A DNA stretch of 44,552 nucleotides, from assembly GCA_001805575.1 (NCBI GenBank), contig MHGN01000071.1:1-44552 (forward strand), given 5' to 3'. This DNA comes from Omnitrophica WOR_2 bacterium RIFCSPHIGHO2_02_FULL_45_21 (lineage in GTDB: Bacteria > Omnitrophota > Gorgyraeia > Gygaellales > UBA12090). This document shows, piece by piece, positions 33,334 through 41,671 of this stretch (its first letter is position 1; each line of letters opens with the position of its first letter). Below the pieces are notes generated by a model. The model had not been told where the DNA came from and searched no databases. It saw nothing but the letters and a program-made list of their open reading frames with translations. The position numbers were made by a program, and so were the translations under genes.

Positions 33334-35027
33334 ATAAAGTCCGATTCTTGATTGAGTTGTTGTTTGTCATCCTGCTAATGGGAGTATTTTACCTCCAGAT
33401 TATACGGGGTAATTTTTATTTTTCCTTAAGTATCAGGAATTGTGTCAGGATTATACCTTTTGCAGGAGTAAGAGGAAAAATATTAGACCGCAACGGAAAA
33501 ATTATTGTAGATAACCGCGTATCCTATAATATAAGTATTTTGCCCCGGGAATTTAAGCAAAATGTCAATAACCTTGATAAATTAGCCGCGCTTTTGAATA
33601 AATCAGCTTCAGGAATAAATAAGATAATCAAAAAGGATTTCATTTCTGCGTCTAGACCAATTATCGTAGCCAAAGATGTTGATAAAAGGACTGCCTTTTT
33701 GATTGAAGAGAATAAGTTTGCCCTGCCAGCCGTTGTGGTTGAGGTCATACCTAAGCGCAGCTACCCGTATCATAATAGTGCTGCTCATCTCCTTGGTTAT
33801 TTAGCCCGCATAGACCGTTGGAGGGTTAGGAAACTTAAAGATTACGGTTATGAAGTCAAGGATATGGTTGGTTTCACAGGAATCGAAGAAAGCTTAGAGC
33901 AGGTTTTGCGCGCTCAAGACGGCGGCATCCAGCTTGAGGTTGACCATCGGGGAGGTATGAGCAGGGTCCTGGGTTTTAGGCAATCCAGACACGGTAAAGA
34001 TGTCCACTTGACCATAGATATAAGAATACAGAAAATCATTGAGCATGCCTTTGCGGGAAGAAGAGGGGCTGTGGTAGTGATGGAGCCTGATAGCGGAAGG
34101 ATTATTGCTTTAGCCAGTTTCCCCAATTTCTATCCTCATATGTTCCTGGAAGAAGATAACTCCGGATACATCAATGGCCTTTTGACTGACTCCGGCGCCC
34201 CCTTTATGAACAGGGCAATATCCGGGCAATACCCTCTTGGTTCTATATTTAAGGTAGTTTCTGCAATCGCGGCTTTGGAAAAGAAAAAAATTACGGCTGA
34301 GAAAAGATTTTTTTGTCCCGGCAGGATGTTGGCAGGATTGAAAGAATTTAATTGCTGGAGCACGCATCATTCCCAGGATTTGTTAGAGGCGCTCACACAT
34401 TCCTGCAACGTCTATTTTTATCACCTGGCCCTCCTGCTTGGCGCGGATACCTTAAGTGAATATGCCGGGCGGTTTGGTTTAGGCAAGCCGAGCGGAATTG
34501 ATTTGCCTTACGAAGGGCAGGGATTTGTCCCTTCAGTATTGGCGCGCCGAATTAAACTGCGGAATTGGTATGATGGTGATACGGCAAATTTCGGCATCGG
34601 TCAAGGCGATTTGTTGGTTACGCCTATGCAGGCGGTAAGGCTCATCGCAGCCATTGCCAACGGTGGGAAGTTAGTTGTTCCGTATATAGTAGAGAGAATC
34701 GATAATCAAGAATTGAAGCCGAAGCCTGCAACTGACTTGGGCTTAGATGCGAAAATAATAAAAACAGTTATAGAAGGCTTAAAGCAGGTAGTAAATGCAG
34801 AAAGCGGAACGGCAAATATTGGCTGGGGCAACCTTAAGGTAGCGGGTAAAACCGGAACCGCCCAGGTGAAGAATAAGCTCTCCCATGGTTGGTTTGTGGG
34901 TTTTCTGCCATACGATAAACCCAAGCTTGTGTTTTGTTTTTTCTTAGAGCATACCGGGCCAAGTATTCATGCGGTAGTGCTTGCGCACCAGGTGTTTAAA
35001 CAGCTCCAAGAAGAAGGGCTGCTCTAA
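33324..35027 (+). CDS. mrdA: Elongasome transpeptidase PBP2
   Basis: GKILDRNGKIIVDNR, SIFK, SCN, KTGTAQVK; mre cluster. Confidence 0.93.
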   Translation: MRINKVRFLIELLFVILLMGVFYLQIIRGNFYFSLSIRNCVRIIPFAGVRGKILDRNGKIIVDNRVSYNISILPREFKQNVNNLDKLAALLNKSASGINKIIKKDFISASRPIIVAKDVDKRTAFLIEENKFALPAVVVEVIPKRSYPYHNSAAHLLGYLARIDRWRVRKLKDYGYEVKDMVGFTGIEESLEQVLRAQDGGIQLEVDHRGGMSRVLGFRQSRHGKDVHLTIDIRIQKIIEHAFAGRRGAVVVMEPDSGRIIALASFPNFYPHMFLEEDNSGYINGLLTDSGAPFMNRAISGQYPLGSIFKVVSAIAALEKKKITAEKRFFCPGRMLAGLKEFNCWSTHHSQDLLEALTHSCNVYFYHLALLLGADTLSEYAGRFGLGKPSGIDLPYEGQGFVPSVLARRIKLRNWYDGDTANFGIGQGDLLVTPMQAVRLIAAIANGGKLVVPYIVERIDNQELKPKPATDLGLDAKIIKTVIEGLKQVVNAESGTANIGWGNLKVAGKTGTAQVKNKLSHGWFVGFLPYDKPKLVFCFFLEHTGPSIHAVVLAHQVFKQLQEEGLL

Positions 35028-35037
35028 TTTTCGATAG

Positions 35038-36150
35038 ATGAAGACTACCATAAAAGACTATCTCATTCCCGTATTGATTCTAGTGATTACCTCCTTAAGC
35101 TTACTAACGCTCTACAGCGCGGTATATATCAAGGGTCCGTTTAAGGAAGGCTCAGTATTTATCCGCCAGCTAACCTGGATTTTATTAGGGTGGTTTACCT
35201 ACTTTGTTTTCAGCCGGCTATCCTATCGCCGGCTGATTAATTTTATTTATCCCTTTTACTTCCTGGTTATATTTTTCCTGCTCCTTGTTTTGGCTATCGG
35301 TATGATGCGTTTAGGCGCGCAGCGCTGGATAAAGCTCTGGTGGTTTAATTTCCAACCTTCAGAATTTGCAAAACTTGCTGTAATTTTAGTCTTAAGCCAT
35401 TATTTCAGCCGGAAAAGTTTAAGCGACATACGGCTTGACGTGGGAAAGTTATCATTTGGCAAAGGTATCATTTATCCCTTTTTACTCATACTCCTTCCCT
35501 TTGGGCTTATTGTAAAACAGCCAGATTTAGGAACTGCGCTCATCCTTCTGTTTGTTTTCCTGAGTATGGCTTATTTCTCCGGGGTAAAGATGCGCTATAT
35601 CACATTGACATTGGCGGCAGGAGCGTTTATAAGCCCCGTGTTTTGGCATTTCCTTAAGGATTATCAGAAAGACCGGCTGCTAGTTTTTCTCAATCCGAAT
35701 TTTGACCCCTTAGGCGCAGGCTATACAATCATTCAGTCAAAGATAGCCATCGGTTCAGGCAGGTTATTTGGAAAGGGCTGGCTTGCCGGGACGCAAGGGC
35801 AGCTCAATTTTCTTCCTGAATCCCATACCGATTTTATCTTTGGGATATTCGGCGAGGAAACAGGTTTTGCGGGCGCGCTTTTACTTCTTGGGGTTTATTA
35901 TCTTTTGTTTCGTAAGGCCTTTGCGATAAGCGCGAGGACCGATGATCATTTTGGAAAATTCCTTGCTTTTGCTATAGGCCTTATGTTTGCGATGCAGGTT
36001 TATATTAATATATCAATGACCCAAGGGTTGTCTCCGGTGGTGGGGCTGCCTTTACCCTTGATGAGTTATGGGGGATCGAGTATGCTGGTAAGCTTTATTT
36101 CCTTAGGGATTCTGCAGAATATTAATAGACGCAGAACGCAAGGCCCATGA
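35038..36150 (+). CDS. rodA: Rod shape SEDS glycosyltransferase RodA
   Basis: FNFQPSEFAKLA, QPDLGTALIL, GLPLPLMSYGGSSM. Confidence 0.93.
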   Translation: MKTTIKDYLIPVLILVITSLSLLTLYSAVYIKGPFKEGSVFIRQLTWILLGWFTYFVFSRLSYRRLINFIYPFYFLVIFFLLLVLAIGMMRLGAQRWIKLWWFNFQPSEFAKLAVILVLSHYFSRKSLSDIRLDVGKLSFGKGIIYPFLLILLPFGLIVKQPDLGTALILLFVFLSMAYFSGVKMRYITLTLAAGAFISPVFWHFLKDYQKDRLLVFLNPNFDPLGAGYTIIQSKIAIGSGRLFGKGWLAGTQGQLNFLPESHTDFIFGIFGEETGFAGALLLLGVYYLLFRKAFAISARTDDHFGKFLAFAIGLMFAMQVYINISMTQGLSPVVGLPLPLMSYGGSSMLVSFISLGILQNINRRRTQGP

Positions 36151-36154
36151 CGCA
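36127..36154 (+). repeat. Heptamer array spanning the rodA stop/rSAM start overlap
   Basis: agacgca-gaacgca-aggccca-tgacgca. Confidence 0.7.
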
Positions 36155-37871
36155 AGAGTTATTACAAGATATACTCCTGCAGGTGAGAAAACCGGCGCGC
36201 TATCTCGGCAATGAGTGGAATGTGATCAGGAAGGATTTTCTCAAAGCAAAGGTAAAATTTGCCATTTGTTTTCCTGACCTCTATGAGGTAGGAATGAGTA
36301 ATCTGGGCCTGCGGATTATTTACGGCCTGCTCAATGCTCAAGAATCCGTTTCCTGCGAAAGGGTTTTTTTGCCTGACCTGGATATGCTTGAAATCTTGAG
36401 AGCAAGAAAGATTCCCCTATTTTCTTTGGAATCCAGGATGCCGTTGGTTGAATTTGACTTTATTGGTTTTACCTTGAGCTATGAATTGGATTATACAAAT
36501 ATACTGGCAATGCTGGATTTATCCGGCATTCCTCTCTTAGCCAGCCAGCGGAATTTAGATTTTCCTTTGGTAATTGCCGGTGGCAGCTGTGTGAGCAATC
36601 CCGAGCCATTAGCTGATTTTATAGATTTATTCCTGATTGGCGAGGCAGAGGAAGCGCTCCCGGAAATTATAGAAAGATATAAAGAAATACAAACCACGAA
36701 CCACAAACCACAAACCACAAAAGAAGAAGTTCTCAGGGAATTAGTTAAAATAGAAGGAGTGTATGTTCCGTCACTATATGAGGTTGAATATGATAGCTGC
36801 GCAGCGGTTAAGAAATTCTCGCCTAAGTATCCCGGTGTCCCCCCTCAAGTAAGAAAGCGCATTGTCAAGAATCTGGAGCAGGCCTATTATCCTACTAATT
36901 GGCTTGTTCCTTATGTCCAGATAGTTCATGACCGGGCCTCTATTGAGTTGATGCGGGGTTGTCCTCACCGTTGTAATTTCTGCCAGGCCAGAACCATCTA
37001 TCATAATCTCAGGCTCCGCTCAGCGCAAAAGGTTTTAGAGTTGACTAAGGAGGTAGAGCGGCTTTCAGGTTATGAGGAATTCTCTTTTCTTAGCCTATCC
37101 ACAAGCGACTATCCGTTTTTAAATGAAGTTATCAGTTCGCTGAAGGAAAAATTCCAGGAACAGGCTATCGCGATATCGCTTCCTTCGCTAAGGCCAAAGG
37201 CATATCTGGGCGATCTGGCTGCGGCCTTAGCCAAGGTGCGCAAGACCACCCTTACCTTTGCTCCCGAGGCAGGCAGTGTTAAACTGCGCAGACAGATTAA
37301 TAAGGACTTTAATATGGAGGAATTCTACGCAGCAGTTTTTGCCAGCTATAAGGCTGGCTGGAGGGCAATAAAGCTATATTTCATCATCGGCCTGCCGAAT
37401 GAGGATTATGAAGATTTGGATGGAATATTGGAGATTGCCCAGGAGGTCTGCCGTTTAAGAAAAGAAGCTGTTGGCAGGCCTGCTGAAGTTCGCTTGAGCA
37501 TCTGCCTTTTCATACCCAAGCCGCATACGCCCTTTGAAAGAGAAGCAATGGAATCCCAGAGCAGGCTGCGTAATAAAATTATCTATTTAAGAAGAAAGAT
37601 GGAATATTTACCCCGGGCTATTTCGCTTAATTTCCATAATCTAGAAAGCAGCCTCCTTGAGGCGGTATTGTCACGAGGGGATCGCAGCTTAGGAAGTGTT
37701 CTGCTAGAGGCATATAAGAGAGGGTGTCTACTGGATGCCTGGCCGGAATATTTCAAATTTGACCTTTGGCGGGCTGCTTTTAATCAATGTAATAGGTCGC
37801 CCGATTCTTATCTAAAGGCAAAATCAAGCGATGAAATTCTTCCCTGGCAGCATATAGATTTAAGCGCTTAA
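36147..37871 (+). CDS. B12-binding/radical SAM protein (TIGR03960-like)
   Basis: CFPDLYEVGMSNLGLRIIYGLLN; MRGCPHRCNFCQAR (CxxxCxxC). Confidence 0.9.
   Translation: MTQELLQDILLQVRKPARYLGNEWNVIRKDFLKAKVKFAICFPDLYEVGMSNLGLRIIYGLLNAQESVSCERVFLPDLDMLEILRARKIPLFSLESRMPLVEFDFIGFTLSYELDYTNILAMLDLSGIPLLASQRNLDFPLVIAGGSCVSNPEPLADFIDLFLIGEAEEALPEIIERYKEIQTTNHKPQTTKEEVLRELVKIEGVYVPSLYEVEYDSCAAVKKFSPKYPGVPPQVRKRIVKNLEQAYYPTNWLVPYVQIVHDRASIELMRGCPHRCNFCQARTIYHNLRLRSAQKVLELTKEVERLSGYEEFSFLSLSTSDYPFLNEVISSLKEKFQEQAIAISLPSLRPKAYLGDLAAALAKVRKTTLTFAPEAGSVKLRRQINKDFNMEEFYAAVFASYKAGWRAIKLYFIIGLPNEDYEDLDGILEIAQEVCRLRKEAVGRPAEVRLSICLFIPKPHTPFEREAMESQSRLRNKIIYLRRKMEYLPRAISLNFHNLESSLLEAVLSRGDRSLGSVLLEAYKRGCLLDAWPEYFKFDLWRAAFNQCNRSPDSYLKAKSSDEILPWQHIDLSA
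36692..36719 (+). repeat. Heptamer array AACCACA x4 inside the radical SAM gene
   Basis: aaccacg-aaccaca-aaccaca-aaccaca; encodes QTTNHKPQTTK. Confidence 0.92.
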
Positions 37872-37892
37872 GTATATTGAGTTATTGTCAGC

Positions 37893-37921
37893 TTGACTTT
37901 AGGCCGGAGGCGGTATAGTAT
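37893..37921 (+). promoter_or_regulatory. Sigma70-like promoter upstream of the GGDEF/T4P genes
   Basis: TTGACT, 17-nt spacer, TAGTAT. Confidence 0.65.
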
Positions 37922-37966
37922 ATATAAAAATAACATAAAAACTGAAAGAGCGGAATATAAGATTTT

Positions 37967-38028
37967 CGTAATCGTAATCGCTGCTCCGTAAAGCGTAATT
38001 TTTAATTACCAATTAGCAGTTGCTGATT
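37967..38028 (+). repeat. Degenerate heptamer array in the 5' leader of 38044
   Basis: ...gctgctc-cgtaaag-cgtaatt-tttaatt-accaatt-agcagtt-gctgatt. Confidence 0.6.
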
Positions 38029-38043
38029 GATGGGAGGCAAGCT

Positions 38044-39408
38044 ATGGCAAAAATAGCAGCATTATCTTCGCGAAGCATTCGCCACCGGCTTTTTATCGCG
38101 CTCTGCCTGATGAGCATCATTCCTGCGTTGGTATTCTTGAATTATATCTTCCCCAGCATATTCGTAAGTTCTGTTTCCAGGATAAACCTTTTCCTGGTCA
38201 TTCCGGTTATCGTGGTTATTGTATTGCTTGGGTTTATCCTAATCAAGCAGATTGTGGATCCTATTATCCGCATCAGCCAAGATGCGAAATCGATTGCCGG
38301 AGGAGACCTGGAGAGGCGCATTGGGATTGAAGGCAAGGATGAGATAGGCCAGCTGGGCGCGGCCTTAAATAAAATGACCGCTAAAATTAGAGAAAATATG
38401 GATGAGCTGAAAAATTACGGCTCAAGGACTGCCGAGATAAATATCCAAATTCAGAAGCGGATTGTGGCTACCTCAGGCCTATTGCAGATTTCAGGATTAA
38501 TCAGCTCAGCGGCTAAGCTGGACGATGTCTTAAATCTTTGCGTTGAGAAGGTCCAGGGATTGGCGGATTCCTCCTGCGGCTTCATTTTATTTCTAGAAAA
38601 TGAGCGGTTTTCCATAAGGGCCTGCGGTGGGCTGGATATACAGATAGAGAAGAATTTAAATTTCTCAAGCGGTAATGAATGTATCGCCCAGCTATTTAAA
38701 AAGCATGGCTTAACCGCTATCTACGCAAAAAACTCCTCCGCCTTTTTCCAGGAATTCTTAAATACATTCAATTTGAAGAGCCTCTTATGTATGCCTATCT
38801 TCTCCAGGGGTAAGCCTATCGCGTTATTGGGAATCGGCAATAATGTCTCTGATTTTATTTACAGCCCCGAAGATAGCGAGCTTTTGGAGATTTTCGGCAG
38901 GCAGGCGGCCATCGCCATTGAAAATGATATCTTGCTGCGCAGGGTTGAGAAATTAGAAATCAAGGATATGCTCACCGGGCTCTATAATGAACAGTATATC
39001 CGCGACCGCCTTGATGAAGAAATTAAGAGGGCGGTTTCCTATCAGCGGCCCTGCGGATTTATCCTGGCAAAGCTCAATAATTTCAACGCTTACCAAAACA
39101 AATACGGGCAGATTATTTGCGAAACAGCGCTTAAGAAAATCGCCTCTTGTTTAAGCGCTGCCTTAAGCGATGTGGAGCGTATTGCGCGCTTTTCGGATTA
39201 TGAGTTCGCTATTGTCTTGCCGGAGAAGAATAAACGTTCCTGCGAAGAGATAGCCGGGAAGCTTAAGGAGAAAGTGCAATATATTTTTAAAGAGGAGCCA
39301 GAGCCGGATAAGAGATTAACCATCAGTACGGCAGTAGCTGAAAATCCCCTGGATGGGACAAACGCGCGGGAATTGATAGCCTTTGCGCAAGAATTGTTAG
39401 GCGGATAA
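38044..39408 (+). CDS. HAMP-GAF protein with degenerate GGDEF domain
   Basis: Two hydrophobic segments, HAMP, GAF-like region, DMLTGLYNEQYI; RFSDYEF in place of RxGGDEF. Confidence 0.85.
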   Translation: MAKIAALSSRSIRHRLFIALCLMSIIPALVFLNYIFPSIFVSSVSRINLFLVIPVIVVIVLLGFILIKQIVDPIIRISQDAKSIAGGDLERRIGIEGKDEIGQLGAALNKMTAKIRENMDELKNYGSRTAEINIQIQKRIVATSGLLQISGLISSAAKLDDVLNLCVEKVQGLADSSCGFILFLENERFSIRACGGLDIQIEKNLNFSSGNECIAQLFKKHGLTAIYAKNSSAFFQEFLNTFNLKSLLCMPIFSRGKPIALLGIGNNVSDFIYSPEDSELLEIFGRQAAIAIENDILLRRVEKLEIKDMLTGLYNEQYIRDRLDEEIKRAVSYQRPCGFILAKLNNFNAYQNKYGQIICETALKKIASCLSAALSDVERIARFSDYEFAIVLPEKNKRSCEEIAGKLKEKVQYIFKEEPEPDKRLTISTAVAENPLDGTNARELIAFAQELLGG

Positions 39409-39427
39409 GGTTATTTCACTTTTAAGA

Positions 39428-39877
39428 ATGCCCAAAAAATGCATTAACAAAAAATTAGGCGAAATATTGGTTGAGCAGGGTTTGATTACCCAGGGTCAGC
39501 TGGAGATCGCTCTGGGATTACAGGAACAAAAAGGCGGATTAATCGGCGAACTGCTGGTTGAGCTTAAGTTTGTCAGCGAGGAGGATATCGCCAAGACGCT
39601 TACCGCCCAGTACGGTTTTGCCTATTTGCCGCTGAGTAATTACGAGATTGACCAGGAATTAATCAAATTTATCCCGGAGCGGGTTGCCAGCCAGTACCGG
39701 CTCATTCCGGTTGATAAAATCGGAAACAACTTAACCGTGGCAATGAGCAATCCTCTGAATAGCCAGGCAATAGAGGACCTCGAGACGCTTTTAGGATGCG
39801 AGGTCCAGGTTTTTGTTTCTACCAATTCCGACATTTTACAGGCGATTGAAAAATACTACAAAATCAGTAACAAGTAA
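39428..39877 (+). CDS. Stand-alone MshEN (T2SSE_N) domain protein
   Basis: KLGEILVEQGLITQGQLEIALGLQEQKGGLIGELLVELKFVSEEDIAKTL; no ATPase domain. Confidence 0.85.
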   Translation: MPKKCINKKLGEILVEQGLITQGQLEIALGLQEQKGGLIGELLVELKFVSEEDIAKTLTAQYGFAYLPLSNYEIDQELIKFIPERVASQYRLIPVDKIGNNLTVAMSNPLNSQAIEDLETLLGCEVQVFVSTNSDILQAIEKYYKISNK

Positions 39878-39907
39878 CTAGTGCACTAGTAACCCGCAAC
39901 CAATAAT
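39865..39907 (+). repeat. Degenerate heptamer array straddling the stop codon of the MshEN gene
   Basis: cagtaac-aagtaac-tagtgcac-tagtaac-ccgcaac-caataat. Confidence 0.6.
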
Positions 39908-39946
39908 TCTATTTTGGTCTCTTTAATTACGAATTGCTAAAATGAT

Positions 39947-41668
39947 ATGGCATCTTTAAGAGAACGCATAATCCTGATGCTCCTTGAGGATAAACTTGTT
40001 TCTCAAGAACAGCTAAGCCAGGCCTTAAAAACCCAGAAGGAAAAAGGGGGCAACCTAAGCAAAATTTTGGTGAAAGCAGGGCTTATTGATGAAGATAAAC
40101 TCTTTATTAATATGTCAAAAGTATTTTTAAAACCTAGCATTGATATCAACCGTTTTAAAATAGATCCGGAGGTCCTAAAAATCATTCCCCTGGATGTATG
40201 CCGGCAATACCAGATTATTCCGATATCTAAATTAGGCGATACCATTACCCTGGCAATGGCTGATCCTTTGAATATTTTAGCCCTGGATGATATCAAGAGC
40301 CTTACCGGATATAAGATAAATCCCATTATTGCGGATGCGCGGAAATTTATCCAGGCCATTGAAGAGCGCTATGCCGAAATCTCCTCAAAGTCCGTCATTG
40401 AAGGTTTGATTCAAGGCATGGATAAGTCCGAGGATATTCAGTTAGTTGAGGAGAAGAAAGAAGCCGATATCTCTATTGATGAGCTTGGGCGCTTGAGCCG
40501 TCAGGCGCCTATCGTCAGTTTTGTGAATAAGACGCTGGAGGACGCGGTCAACCGTAAGGGCTCGGATATTTTAATTGAGCCGCAGGAAGCCAAGCTGCGT
40601 ATTCGCTTCCGCATTGACGGGCTATTGCGGACGATAGGGGAGAATCCCATGAGCATGATTCCTCTGGTTGTCTCGCGGATTAAAGTTATCTCCGGGCTGG
40701 ATATTGCCGAACATCGCCTGCCCCAGGACGGCAGGTTCAAGATGAGATTTGGCGAACGCGAAGTTGATTTCAGGGTTTCGCTGCTGCCGACAAGCTTAGG
40801 CGAGAAGGTAGCCATACGTATTCTGGATAAGTCACAGGTAAAATTAGATATTGACAAACTGGGATTTCAGGAAAAGACGCTTGCTGCTTTAAAGAAATGC
40901 ACCGTGAGGCCATATGGGATGATTTTGGTCTGCGGGCCTACCGGCTCCGGGAAAACAACCACCTTATATTCTTTAATCAAGCTCGTTGATAAACCTCGGG
41001 TAAACATTATTACCGTTGAGGACCCGGTGGAATTTCAGCTTCCCGGCATAAACCAGGTAAGCGTTCAGTCAGATATCGGCCTGACCTTTGCTGCGGCGCT
41101 GCGCTCCATATTGCGCCAGGACCCTAACGCCATTATGGTAGGAGAAATCAGGGATAAAGAGACCGTGGATATCGCCATAAAATCCGCCCTCACCGGGCAT
41201 CTAGTTTTCTCAACCCTGCATACGACCACTGCCAGCGGAGCGGTGGTGCGCTTAGTCAATATGGGCATTGAGCCGTTTCTCATTTGTTCCGCGGTCAGTT
41301 GCATTGTTGCCCAGCGCTTAGTGAGGATTCTTTGCCCGAAATGCAAGCAGCCGTACGATATGAAAGACGGTCTGGCAGAGAAACTAAAATTACCGTTGGC
41401 AAAAAACGAGCCGAGTTTATTTTATCGGCCTAAAGGATGCCCTGATTGTTTTAAGAGCGGATATCTGGGAAGGACGCTGCTGACCGAAGTCCTGGTCTTA
41501 AGCCCAAAGATAAAAGAGCTGATTATGCAGCAGGCGCAGGAACATATTATGAAACAGGCTGCGCGCCAGGAAGGTATGCAGACATTGCGGGAAGACGGCA
41601 TGCAGAAGGCCAGGCAGGGAATTACTTCGCTTGAGGAGGTCTTGCGGGTGAGCGCTCCCGATGAATGA
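39947..41668 (+). CDS. Type IV pilus/T2SS assembly ATPase (PilB/GspE)
   Basis: MshEN-like N-terminus; CGPTGSGKTTTLYS Walker A; VGEIRDKETVDIAIKSALTGHLVFSTLHT; CPKC...CPDC. Confidence 0.93.
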   Translation: MASLRERIILMLLEDKLVSQEQLSQALKTQKEKGGNLSKILVKAGLIDEDKLFINMSKVFLKPSIDINRFKIDPEVLKIIPLDVCRQYQIIPISKLGDTITLAMADPLNILALDDIKSLTGYKINPIIADARKFIQAIEERYAEISSKSVIEGLIQGMDKSEDIQLVEEKKEADISIDELGRLSRQAPIVSFVNKTLEDAVNRKGSDILIEPQEAKLRIRFRIDGLLRTIGENPMSMIPLVVSRIKVISGLDIAEHRLPQDGRFKMRFGEREVDFRVSLLPTSLGEKVAIRILDKSQVKLDIDKLGFQEKTLAALKKCTVRPYGMILVCGPTGSGKTTTLYSLIKLVDKPRVNIITVEDPVEFQLPGINQVSVQSDIGLTFAAALRSILRQDPNAIMVGEIRDKETVDIAIKSALTGHLVFSTLHTTTASGAVVRLVNMGIEPFLICSAVSCIVAQRLVRILCPKCKQPYDMKDGLAEKLKLPLAKNEPSLFYRPKGCPDCFKSGYLGRTLLTEVLVLSPKIKELIMQQAQEHIMKQAARQEGMQTLREDGMQKARQGITSLEEVLRVSAPDE

Positions 41669-41671
41669 GAG

